A DNA stretch of 54,766 nt from an uncultured Clostridia bacterium (lineage in GTDB: Bacteria > Bacillota > Clostridia > TANB77 > CAG-508), in contig CALXVM010000002.1 in the NCBI GenBank assembly GCA_944392105.1, positions 73,026-127,791 on the forward strand, read 5' to 3'. The notes below the pieces were generated by a model. It searched no databases, was not told the origin of the DNA, and worked only from the letters and a program-made list of their open reading frames with translations. Shown in pieces: positions 16,515-25,284 of this stretch. Each line of letters starts with the position of its first letter. Position 1 is the stretch's first letter. The position numbers and the translations under genes were made by a program.

Positions 16515-16566
16515 GACCTGTCCCTAATTTCCCAAATCGGGAAGTTGGGACCTGTCCCCAATTTCC
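16515..16566 (-). repeat. dispersed repeat, family A, copy 1
   Basis: About 50 bases, read on the minus strand, containing GGGACAGGTCCC and TTCCCGATTTGGGAA, each able to fold into a small hairpin. Nearly identical to 47377-47428. It begins exactly at the stop codon of the ABC permease gene, sharing its final base. Confidence 0.8.
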
Positions 16567-19500
16567 TATTCTACACTTTTTAAGCTTTCTATCATATCAA
16601 TTTTCTTTAATGCGAAATAATTTACTATATTAACAATTATAGTAAACAATATTGTTAGTAGAGCAGCAAAAACATAACTTAATGGAGCTACAAATTTTTT
16701 AAATCTTAACATATCTATTTCGCAGGTTTCTAATATAAAGAAGTCTAAGAAATATCCTGCAACTAAACCTAAAACTAAACCAATTGCTGTTAAAATAATA
16801 GTTTCTCTAGTTATATATAGATATACTTCTTTATCATAAAAACCTAAAACTTTTATAGTAGCAAGTTCACGAATTCTTTCGCTAATATTAACATTTGATA
16901 AATTGTATAATACTACAAACGCAAGAAGTCCAGCAGATACAATAAGTATAACTACTACGTAATTTAATGACTTCATTGTATCATTCATCATGTTCATTGC
17001 AGTTGAGATTCTTGTAACAGATGCAACTTCTGGCTCGTTCATTAAATCTTTAACGAAATTATCTTCGGTTTCGTCATCCATTTCAAAGTTCTTTGTTAAA
17101 ATTACATTGCTTTCAAAATTTTCTCCATATAAGCTTTGATACATATCTTTAGACATGTAAATATAATGATATACATAGTTTTCTACTACATTAGAGATTT
17201 TTACTTGTACTTCGTTATCATCAGTATCTTTTAAAGTAATTGTATCTCCGGCTTCAACATCTAGAAGTTGAGCGGTTTTATCTGTTAATAAAATTCCATC
17301 AGCAGGTAGTTCTAAAGCTTCTTTGCTCTTTACATCAGCAAGATTAATTAGTGTGTCAAAACCTGTATTATTGCTTGGAACTATAATTTGTACATCTTCT
17401 TCGTTACTACCGTTTATTGCTGTACTAGAAGACATGTATGTTTCACAGACTTTTTCTATTTTATCGTTATTAGTTAATGAATTTATAAAATCCTGCTTTT
17501 GCGTATTGTCTAAATCTGCTTTTAAATTAATTTGCAAGTCATAATTAAATACTTTTGCATATTGGTCTGGCATTATGCTTTCTATAGAGTCTTTTATACC
17601 AAATCCTGTAACGATTAAAGCAGTACAACCCATAATTCCGATAATTGTCATTAAAAATCTTTTCTTGTATCTAAAAATGTTTCTAACAGTTACTTTTTTA
17701 CTAAAAGATAGTCTTTTCCATATAAATGTTATTTTTTCTAAGAAAACACGTTTTCCCATTTTTGGAGATTTTGGTCTCATTAGTGTTGCAGGAGTTTGGA
17801 CAAGTTCTCTCATTACTGCATATATGGTTGCTCCCAAAATACTTATTACAATTAATGTAAAACCTAAACTACTCATCTCAAAGTTAAAGCTTGTTTGTAT
17901 ATCTCCTATTTGATACATCATGCTATACATTTTCCACAAAATTTTTGGTAATAGCACAAAACCAACAGCCATTCCAAGAAGGCTACCTATAACACAAGCT
18001 AAACTTGCATAAAGAACATATTTGCTTGTAATATGGAACTTATTATAACCTAAAGCTTTTAAAGTACCTATTTGAGTTCTTTGCTCTTCAACCATCCTTG
18101 TCATAGATGTAAGAGAAATTAGTGCAGCTACTATAAAGAAAATAACAGGAAATACTCTACCTATGTTGGCAACACTTTCTGTGTCTTGTATAAAGCTTGA
18201 ATAACCAGAGTTTCCGGTTCTATCTAAGACATACCAAGTAGGATTTTCTATTTCTGCAATTTTGGCTCTAGCATCATTTAGTTTACTTTCAGCATCAGCA
18301 ATTTTTTCGTCAAATTCTTTTTTACTTTCTTCTAATTCTTTTTCGCCATCTTCAAGTTCTTTTTTAGAGTTAGCAAGCTCTTCTTCAGCATCATCTAACT
18401 GTGCATATGTTGAATTTTTGTTAGAATAATACGCATTTTCATTTTTTTCTAGTTCTTTTTTTGCAGATTGAAGCTCACTTTTTGCATTTTCAATTTCTGC
18501 TTTTCCATTTTTTATACCAGTATCAATTTGAGCTATAGCAGAAGTTAATTGAGTTTTAGAACTATTTAGTTCTGTAAGTTTACTTTCAAGTTGCTTTTTA
18601 GTTTCTTCTAATGTAGCTTTTTGTTCATCTGGTAATTGAGGATTTTTTAAAGTGTTTTCTATAGTTTCTATATTTTTTTCTACTTCTGAAATTCCAGAAT
18701 TTAAAGTAGAAAGCTGAGAATTAAGTTCTTCTTTTTGTTCTTCTAATTTATCAAATTCTGCATTTGCTTCTTTTTCTTTTGTTTCTAATTCCTTTTCACT
18801 ATTCTCAATTTGCTTTTTAACACCTGTAAGTTCTGCATATGCATTAGAAAATTCTCTATCAGCCTCAGCTCTCCCAGATTTTATCTCGGCTTCTGCGTCT
18901 TCTATTTGTTTTTTACCATCTTCAAGCTCTTTTTCAGCATCTACAATTTGCTTTTCGGCATCACTTTTTTGTGTATTTAATTCTTCTTCTGCATCTTCAA
19001 CTTTTTTTGTAGCAGTATTTACTAAACTATCATATCTTGCTTTTTCACGCTCTTCTTTAATATCTTCTATTTTATTTTTTACTTCTGCAACGCAATCCTT
19101 ATATTTATTAGAAGAGGTAGTATATTCATTTGCACCTTTTACTTTTACGTAAATATTTGTATAAACACTATTAGCTTGAACATTACTTTCTGGAATATAC
19201 ATGTAGTAGTCTATTTTTCCAGCACCTAAGTTGCTTGTTCCTCTATCTAAAGAAATATACATAGGACTTTGAACAGTACCAACTATTTTAAGCTCTTTTT
19301 CGTATAAATATGGGACATCTTCACCATCGTCATTTTGACTGTCCTCTATATTAAGCTCAATTGTGTCTCCAATTTTTTTATTATTTGCAAGTAGAAAACT
19401 AGGTTCGACAGCACACTCATTTTGAGCAGAAGGAAGAGACCCCTCTATTAATACAGGAGTATTAAAGTCATTTAGAGACATAACTTTAGCAATAACTTCT

Positions 19501-19799
19501 TTATTTTCAATTTCAATTTGCCCGTCTGTCTCAAAACTGCCATCTACATATTCTACATTTTCCACCTTAGAAATTGCGTCTATGTCATCGCTTGTAAGCC
19601 CTAAAGTAGAAATTACTTGAATATCATATACATTTTGATTTTTATAATAAGTATCTAACGTATCTACCATATCTGGTGAAGAAGCTCTAATACCAGCAAA
19701 AAAGCCTACGCCTAAAAAAGCCATTAATAAAATGGATATAAAACGCTTATATGTTTTTTTAATTTCTCTAAGAGCGTCTTTTATAAGAGCTTTTTTCAT
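16566..19799 (-). CDS. large FtsX/MacB-type ABC transporter permease with coiled-coil extracytoplasmic domain
   Basis: 1077 residues. One N-terminal transmembrane helix (about 18-38) precedes an extracytoplasmic region. Residues about 255-535 form a long Glu/Lys/Gln-rich coiled coil. A first FtsX block of three helices (about 560-680) follows, then a fourth helix (about 730-750), a second extracytoplasmic domain, and a final FtsX block (about 950-1075). Such proteins pair with one MacB-like ATPase and usually act in envelope stress, export or signalling rather than import. GGTG precedes ATG 19799. The ATPase gene lies 23 bases upstream in the same operon. Confidence 0.9.
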   Translation of the reverse strand: MKKALIKDALREIKKTYKRFISILLMAFLGVGFFAGIRASSPDMVDTLDTYYKNQNVYDIQVISTLGLTSDDIDAISKVENVEYVDGSFETDGQIEIENKEVIAKVMSLNDFNTPVLIEGSLPSAQNECAVEPSFLLANNKKIGDTIELNIEDSQNDDGEDVPYLYEKELKIVGTVQSPMYISLDRGTSNLGAGKIDYYMYIPESNVQANSVYTNIYVKVKGANEYTTSSNKYKDCVAEVKNKIEDIKEEREKARYDSLVNTATKKVEDAEEELNTQKSDAEKQIVDAEKELEDGKKQIEDAEAEIKSGRAEADREFSNAYAELTGVKKQIENSEKELETKEKEANAEFDKLEEQKEELNSQLSTLNSGISEVEKNIETIENTLKNPQLPDEQKATLEETKKQLESKLTELNSSKTQLTSAIAQIDTGIKNGKAEIENAKSELQSAKKELEKNENAYYSNKNSTYAQLDDAEEELANSKKELEDGEKELEESKKEFDEKIADAESKLNDARAKIAEIENPTWYVLDRTGNSGYSSFIQDTESVANIGRVFPVIFFIVAALISLTSMTRMVEEQRTQIGTLKALGYNKFHITSKYVLYASLACVIGSLLGMAVGFVLLPKILWKMYSMMYQIGDIQTSFNFEMSSLGFTLIVISILGATIYAVMRELVQTPATLMRPKSPKMGKRVFLEKITFIWKRLSFSKKVTVRNIFRYKKRFLMTIIGIMGCTALIVTGFGIKDSIESIMPDQYAKVFNYDLQINLKADLDNTQKQDFINSLTNNDKIEKVCETYMSSSTAINGSNEEDVQIIVPSNNTGFDTLINLADVKSKEALELPADGILLTDKTAQLLDVEAGDTITLKDTDDNEVQVKISNVVENYVYHYIYMSKDMYQSLYGENFESNVILTKNFEMDDETEDNFVKDLMNEPEVASVTRISTAMNMMNDTMKSLNYVVVILIVSAGLLAFVVLYNLSNVNISERIRELATIKVLGFYDKEVYLYITRETIILTAIGLVLGLVAGYFLDFFILETCEIDMLRFKKFVAPLSYVFAALLTILFTIIVNIVNYFALKKIDMIESLKSVE

Positions 19800-19822
19800 A
19801 CTTTCACCTTTCGTTTTTTAAC

Positions 19823-20524
19823 TTACCACTCGATTTCTTCTACAGAAATTGGGTGCTCGTTTATTACAATATTTTCTGCAGTACCATTTTTAAAATGTAT
19901 AACTTTGTCCGCCATTGGAGCCAAAGCCCCGTTGTGAGTTATAATTAGTACTGTCATGTTCTCTTTTCTAGCTGTATCTTGCAATAATTTTAATATTTGT
20001 TTACCTGTTTTATAATCTAAAGCACCTGTTGGCTCATCACAAAGAAGTAGTTTTGGATTTTTAGCAATAGCCCTAGCAATAGCTACTCTTTGTTGTTCTC
20101 CGCCAGAAAGTTGTGAAGGGAAGTTATTTAATCTATCTTTTAAACCTACTTTTTTTAATACTGTTGTAGGGTCTAAAGAATCCTTACAAATTTCTGTAGC
20201 AAGTTCTACATTTTCTTTTGCAGTTAAATTTTGAACTAAATTATAAAATTGGAAAACAAATCCAATATCATTTCTTCTGTATTTTATTAGTTCTTTATTT
20301 TTTAAATTTGTAATTATTTTTCCATCAACTGTTACTTTTCCAGATGTGGCACTATCCATACCACCTAAAATGTTTAAAGCAGTTGTTTTACCAGCACCAG
20401 AAGGACCAACAATAACTACTAATTCGCCTTTTTCTATGCTAAAATTAGTATTATTTAAAGCCTTAATGGTAACCTCTCCCATTTTATATTCTTTACAAAC
20501 ATTTTTAAATTCAATGTATGACAA
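19823..20524 (-). CDS. MacB/LolD-type ABC transporter ATPase
   Basis: 233 residues. Walker A GPSGAGKT (40-47), Q-loop FVFQFYNLV, signature [12 protein letters not shown], Walker [10 protein letters not shown] and switch His in IITHN. It energises the FtsX-type permease encoded next. The start is TTG 20524, 8 bases after AGGAGG; the nearby ATG is out of frame and too close to the ribosome site. Confidence 0.92.
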   Translation of the reverse strand: MSYIEFKNVCKEYKMGEVTIKALNNTNFSIEKGELVVIVGPSGAGKTTALNILGGMDSATSGKVTVDGKIITNLKNKELIKYRRNDIGFVFQFYNLVQNLTAKENVELATEICKDSLDPTTVLKKVGLKDRLNNFPSQLSGGEQQRVAIARAIAKNPKLLLCDEPTGALDYKTGKQILKLLQDTARKENMTVLIITHNGALAPMADKVIHFKNGTAENIVINEHPISVEEIEW

Positions 20525-21008
20525 GGCATAATCCTCCTTATACTTAATTATTATTTAATTATATTCTTTTATTAAAACAATATCAATAATAGACACAGAA
20601 AATTTACAATTAAAGTGAAAAAGTTAATTGCAAAATGGGTTTCTTAGTTAATGGAAAATTATTTTTAACTTAAAGCTAAAATTTAAAGTTAAAAGATAAA
20701 GCATGCTTTATGTAAAAAATAAAAAATCTAATTAAAAGAGCAACTAAAATTGAAACAAAAATGTAATACAAATGTAATGAAAAAGAAATACAAAATCCCA
20801 TAATGAGATGATATAATTATTCTGCACAACAAAATAAACAGCAACAAATTATTCCACATTTATTTATTAATCGTATAAAAGTTAATAATATAACAAAAAT
20901 ATGATTAATAAATAAATTATGTGGAATAATAAAAAAAAGAAAAAATAGTGAAAGCAACCTATAAAAGATGAAGCATAAAAATAAAGAGAAAACTCTGGAG
21001 GAACGAAA
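20525..21008. other. intergenic region with a long imperfect stem-loop
   Basis: 484 bases between divergent genes. Arms 20848-20872 and 20903-20930 pair along about 25 bases with a 3-base bulge; A-runs follow on the plus strand, so it is not a plus-strand terminator. It lies within the likely leader of the pilin-like gene, whose GGAGG ribosome site is at 20997-21001. Nothing else is evident. Confidence 0.55.
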
Positions 21009-22410
21009 ATGGGTGCAGAAGTAAGAAAAAATAAAAACAAAACAAATAAAATTTTATATAAAAACCATAAAGAAACAAACAGACGGAATTACTTTAATAG
21101 CATTAGTAGTTACAGTAATAGTACTATTAATACTAGCAAGTGTAACAATAAGTACAATATTTAGTGATAATGGAATAATAAAAAAGGCACAAGAAGCGGC
21201 AAACAAAACAAAAGAAGCAGTAGAACAAGAGCAAGCTGAGTTAAACCAATTATATAATGATTTAGCAAGTATTATGAATAATACAACAGGAGGAAGTACA
21301 GAAGAGCCTGAGCCCGAACCTGAGCCAGAATTACCAAGCGACGGAAGTTATAGTGAAGAAAAAGGAGTAAATACGCCAAATTTAGGAGAGGGTATGACAC
21401 CAATAAAGTGGGACGAAAACGCAAATGACTGGGTAGAAACAGACGGAAGTGACCCAGACTGGTATGATTATTCAGCAAAGAAATGGGCAAATGCAAAAAC
21501 AGCAGATGGAAGTATGTGGGTATGGATACCAAGATTTGCGTATAGTATACCAAGTGGAGGATACCATACAAGTAACGCAACAGAAATAAGTATAGAATTT
21601 ATGAAAGGAACAAGTAACGAGAGTAGTAGTGGAAGAAAAAGCTTTAATTATGCAAGTGGAGCAGGAAATTGGAATATACATCCAGCATTTAATTATGGAG
21701 AGATAGTAAGTGGAATATGGGTAGCAAAATTTGAGGCAAGTAATAGTAATGGAAAAATAATGGTACAGCCAGGAGTACAAAGTTGGAAAAGTATAACGGT
21801 AGATAGTATATATACAAATTGCCTAAATTACAATAAGACATTAAATAGTCATATGATGAAAAATGACGAATGGGGAGCAGTAGCGTATTTAAGTAGAAGT
21901 AAATATGGAAAAAATGACGAAGTAACAATAAATGATAGTAGCCCATGTTACACTGGAGGCGGAATTGGAAACACATATGTAAATAATGGAGCGCAGAGTA
22001 CAACAGGAAACGTATGGGGAGTATATGATATGAGCGGAGGAGCATATGAATATGTAGCAGCATATGTAAATAATGGAAATAGCAATTTGACAAACTGGGG
22101 GAAAAGCTTAGTAAATGGGGAAGCAAAAACAAAAAATGTATATATGCCAGCAAGTACAGATAATGGTACAAATAACTATAACCAAAATGCAGGAGTATAT
22201 GGAGATGCGGTGTATGAGACGAGCACAAGCGGTAGCGAATACACATCGTGGTACGGTGTTGACTCTTACTTTCCTTACACAGGCTATCCTTTCTTCGTTC
22301 GAGGAGGCTATTATAATAATAGTTCTAATGCTGGCATATTCTATTTCCACTGGGACATCGGAGATAGCATCAGCCACTATTCGTTCCGTCCGGTCTTGGT
22401 CGCAATTTAG
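21009..22410 (+). pseudogene. frameshifted pilin-like surface protein with FGE/C-type-lectin-like C-terminus
   Basis: ATG 21009 follows a perfect GGAGG at 7 bases, but its frame stops after about 50 codons. Removing one A from the A6 run at 21026-21031 restores a product of about 467 residues. It has a basic leader, a type IV pilin-like motif (KKQTDGITLIALVVTVIVLL, Gly before the hydrophobic stretch), a Pro/Glu linker, then a domain with MWVWIPRFAY, GNVWGVYDMSGG and a final FVRGG...SFRPVLVAI. The last part resembles formylglycine-generating/C-type-lectin folds used as variable domains. ATG 21274 inside the gene has no ribosome site. Bases 22201-22410 are about 46% G+C, richer than the preceding part. 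Whether the gene is dead, phase-variable or misread is open. Confidence 0.75.
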
Positions 22411-22414
22411 ATGC

Positions 22415-22446
22415 GTGTCAGTGGGGACGGAGATTTTTGACAACTA
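22415..22446. repeat. dispersed repeat, family B, copy 1
   Basis: GTCAGTGGGGACGGAG followed by ATTTTTGACAACT, shared with the copy at 26758. The ends TGTCA and TGACA are inverted. It lies 5 bases after the stop of the pilin-like gene. Confidence 0.75.
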
Positions 22447-22460
22447 CAAAAAAAAGGGTA

Positions 22461-23857
22461 TGTAAATATTTTTGTGTAATTTCATATCCTTATGATAAAA
22501 TTATATAAACTTAACTATCAATGTACTTTATGTATGTTGATAGTTTTTTATATTCTACCTTCATACATTATTTCTAACTCTCTTAAACATTCGCCCCATT
22601 CTGGTACTTTACTCGTCCAATTCTTTGTTATTCTCTTTGTTGCTAAATATAATACCTTATTTAATGCTTGTACCGATGGATATATATTTCTTCCTTTATT
22701 TAATCTCCTATATCCACTATTTAAGCTCTCTATACTATTTGTTGTGTATATCATTTTCCTTATTCTTTGACTAAACTTATAGAAGGGACATATTACACTC
22801 CAGTTTTCTTCCCATCTATTCATTACTACTGGATATTTTTCTTTCCATTTCTCTTGTACATCTATCATTATTTTCTTTCCCATTTCTTCACTTGATGCTG
22901 TGTATATTGCTTTTAAGTCTTGGGCAAATTGTGCCTTATCTTTATGATTTACATATTTTAATGTATTTCTTACGAAATGTACCATACATGTTTGATGCTC
23001 TGTCTTTGGATATGCTACTTTTATACTTTCTTGTATTCCTGTTAATCCATCTGATGATAGTACCAATATGTCTTTTACTCCTCGATTTTTTATATCGTTT
23101 AATACACTTAACCAAAATTTTGAACTTTCACTTTCTCCTACATATATTCCTAGCACTTCTTTTATTCCATTTTTACTTATTCCTAATACTACATATGCTG
23201 CATTCTTTCCTATTACTCCATTTGTCTTTACATTGAAATGTATTGCATCTATATACACAAATGGATATACTTCTTCTAATCTCCTTGATTTCCATTCTTC
23301 CATCTCTGGTATTATTTTATCTGTTATGTTACTTACCATTTCTGCTGATACTCCAAACCCATATAAGTTTTCTACAAATTCTGATATCTGTCTTGTTGTA
23401 TTTCCCATCCCATATAATTCTATTATTTGTGTCTCTAACTTTGATATATCTCTGCTATGTTTTGGTACTACTACTGGTTCAAATTCTGATTTTCTATCTC
23501 TTGGTATTTCTAATTCTACTTCTCCCATATTTGATTTTACTTTCTTTTTACTGTATCCATTTCTATAATTATCTTGTTTATTATCTTCATGTTTATATTT
23601 ATTATTTCCTAAATGCTCATCCATTTCTGCTTCTAGCATTGATTTTATTATCTTTCCAAATGATTTTCTTAGTTTTTCTTCTACATCAAATGCGCTCTTT
23701 ATATCTCCACTTTTCATCATTTCTTTTGCTATTCTCTCTAATAGTTCATCTTCTTCATTTTTCTCTTTCATAAAATATCCTCCTTATGATTATTTTTATT
23801 TTATCATAAGGAGGTATTTTTTCATATACCTTTTCAAATTACACAAAGTTTTGTACA
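22461..23857. mobile_element. IS256-family insertion sequence
   Basis: About 1.4 kb bounded by imperfect inverted repeats, about 22 bases each (22461-22482 and 23836-23857), sharing the inner TGTGTAATTT. It encodes one transposase on the minus strand. I could not identify a clear 8-9 bp target duplication, so the exact ends may be off by some bases. It separates the pilin-like gene from whatever lay downstream. Confidence 0.85.
22548..23771 (-). CDS. IS256/Mutator-family transposase
   Basis: 407 residues, full length for the family and apparently intact. Catalytic DDE residues are recognisable: Asp in VYIDAIHF, Asp in LSSDGLTG and Glu in TTNSIESLN, with the CMVHFVRN segment between. The N-terminal region has the MLEAEMDEHLG and NYRNGYSKK motifs of this family. 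AGGAGG lies about 6 bases before ATG 23771. Confidence 0.95.
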   Translation of the reverse strand: MKEKNEEDELLERIAKEMMKSGDIKSAFDVEEKLRKSFGKIIKSMLEAEMDEHLGNNKYKHEDNKQDNYRNGYSKKKVKSNMGEVELEIPRDRKSEFEPVVVPKHSRDISKLETQIIELYGMGNTTRQISEFVENLYGFGVSAEMVSNITDKIIPEMEEWKSRRLEEVYPFVYIDAIHFNVKTNGVIGKNAAYVVLGISKNGIKEVLGIYVGESESSKFWLSVLNDIKNRGVKDILVLSSDGLTGIQESIKVAYPKTEHQTCMVHFVRNTLKYVNHKDKAQFAQDLKAIYTASSEEMGKKIMIDVQEKWKEKYPVVMNRWEENWSVICPFYKFSQRIRKMIYTTNSIESLNSGYRRLNKGRNIYPSVQALNKVLYLATKRITKNWTSKVPEWGECLRELEIMYEGRI

Positions 23858-24443
23858 GTCACACAAAAATGCACATAATGGGTGCGAATACCGCCTAAAT
23901 AGATATAACCTATGATAAAATTCGAAAGTTGGACAAAATGCCTTAAAACGCAAAATACGAGGCCGGGTATTTTGCAGGTGTAACACCGCAATACCTCATG
24001 TGTAGATATGGTAAACTATATAGTAACCTATTAATGTGCTTTAAGTAAAATAGTATATTATAAATTGACAAGTAAAAATTAACAAAAATTCTTAAGTAAA
24101 ATTGAGCAAATTGAAATGAGCCTAAATTATTATACAAAAAGTTTAATAATTGGGGTTCATTTTTTTGTCGAAAAAGGTCATACGAAATATATTGAAAAAT
24201 AGATAAACAATTTATGTAGTTATTTAGAGAAAACAAGAGTAACAACAAGAAGATATAACAAATAACAAAGAAAATAGCTAAAAATAAAATTGCATAAGTT
24301 TTATTAATTGTGGTAAAATGAAAGGAGAAGTTAATGGAGAATATTCAAAATAGAAAAGATAAAGAAAATAGAAAACGTATTTTATATAAAAATATTGTTT
24401 TAATAAGAAAAATATAGTATTATAGCTACAAGGGTGATAGAAA
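23858..24443. other. intergenic region with GC-richer hairpins
   Basis: 586 bases. GCAAAATAC and GTATTTTGC (about 23950-23975) form a perfect 9-bp hairpin, followed by GGTGTAACACC. Bases 23870-24030 are richer in G+C than the flanks and may be a remnant of an older mobile element, but no protein match is recognisable. Bases 24040-24330 are plain AT-rich DNA. No convincing gene is seen. Confidence 0.5.
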
Positions 24444-24731
24444 ATGAAGTTCGGATTATCAGAAGAAATATATATTAAGTTAAAAGAAATAGTAAATAAG
24501 TATAATAATTATAAATTTAAAATTTTTGGTTCTAGAGCCAGAGGAGACTATAAAAATAATTCAGATATAGATATTGCTATTGAGGGAAATATTGATAGAA
24601 AAGAAAAATTTAATATATTAGACGATTTTGATAAATTAGATATACCATATACTATGGATATTGTTTTTATACAAGACATAAATAAAAAAGAATTTTTAGA
24701 ATCTATAATAAAGGAGGGAGTTAATATATGA
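24444..24731 (+). CDS. MNT-type minimal nucleotidyltransferase (antitoxin of a HEPN/MNT pair)
   Basis: 95 residues with the nucleotidyltransferase signature GSRARGDYKNNSDID, which fits G-S-x10-D-x-D exactly, and a third acidic residue in MDIVFI. MNT antitoxins of this kind add AMP to and silence HEPN toxins. AGGGTGAT precedes ATG 24444. The stop overlaps the downstream HEPN ATG by four bases (ATGA), so the pair is translationally coupled. It lies close to an IS, as accessory toxin-antitoxin pairs often do. Confidence 0.9.
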   Translation: MKFGLSEEIYIKLKEIVNKYNNYKFKIFGSRARGDYKNNSDIDIAIEGNIDRKEKFNILDDFDKLDIPYTMDIVFIQDINKKEFLESIIKEGVNI

Positions 24732-25120
24732 ATAGACTTAATCAAAGAAAACAAGATTATACCAATGCACTTAAAAGACTAAAAGAAGCACTTAAAGAGA
24801 ACGAAAGCGAAATAGTAATTGATGGTGTATTACATAGATATGAATTTACATTTGAGTTGGCTTGGAAATGCATGAAAGATTATATGGAATATTTAGGTTT
24901 AGAAAGCAAAACAGGAAGTCCAAGAGAAATTATACAACTAGCGTATAAACAGAATATTATAGACAATGGGGAAATATGGATACAAATGATGCTTTCAAGA
25001 AATGGATTGTCACATTTATATGATGAAGGTACATCTAGAGAAATATATAAGGATATAAAAGAAAAATTCGTAACAGAATTTGATAAATTAGAAGCGAAAT
25101 TGAACGAATTGAGTATATAA
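24728..25120 (+). CDS. HEPN-domain protein (HI0074 family), toxin partner of MNT
   Basis: 130-residue helical protein of the nucleotidyltransferase substrate-binding/HEPN group. It carries the R-x4-H motif RNGLSH after MMLSR, the RNase motif of HEPN toxins. Family members HI0074/HI0073 form a complex. AGGAGG in the preceding gene serves as ribosome site. Whether this pair is an active toxin-antitoxin system or a housekeeping two-component nucleotidyltransferase cannot be told from sequence. Confidence 0.88.
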   Translation: MNRLNQRKQDYTNALKRLKEALKENESEIVIDGVLHRYEFTFELAWKCMKDYMEYLGLESKTGSPREIIQLAYKQNIIDNGEIWIQMMLSRNGLSHLYDEGTSREIYKDIKEKFVTEFDKLEAKLNELSI

Positions 25121-25212
25121 ATAAAAAAATAATAAGACCTATCAATGTATATTATGTATTTTGGTGGGTTTTTATATATTTTAATTATCTTATTTTAATA
25201 TATGAATTTTAA

Positions 25213-25259
25213 AGAATACTAAGCATAAATTTTACAACTTTATAGTATTCTGATAAAAT
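25213..25259 (+). promoter_or_regulatory. promoter with overlapping inverted repeat before the Lsa-like ABC-F gene
   Basis: TTTACA (25231-25236), 17-base spacer and TAAAAT (25254-25259) form the promoter. AGAATACTA (25213-25221) and its exact inverse TAGTATTCT (25243-25251) flank the -35 and enter the spacer, so a bound repressor or the hairpin could control expression. Confidence 0.6.
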
Positions 25260-25284
25260 ATAAATGTTAAAAAGAGGTGATAAT

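Noticed and set aside
21272..22246. Long antisense frames opposite the pilin-like gene
   Set aside because: Rich in Tyr, His and Leu from complementing codons of the real gene; no ribosome sites.
21009..23857. Complete diversity-generating retroelement
   Set aside because: No reverse transcriptase, Avd or template repeat lies in the window; only a possible target is present.
22461..23857. Target-site duplication of the IS256 element
   Set aside because: The flanks just outside the inverted repeats do not match over 8-9 bases, so no duplication is claimed.
23943..24248. 101-codon minus-strand frame
   Set aside because: No ribosome site, composition of non-coding DNA, and it crosses two hairpins.
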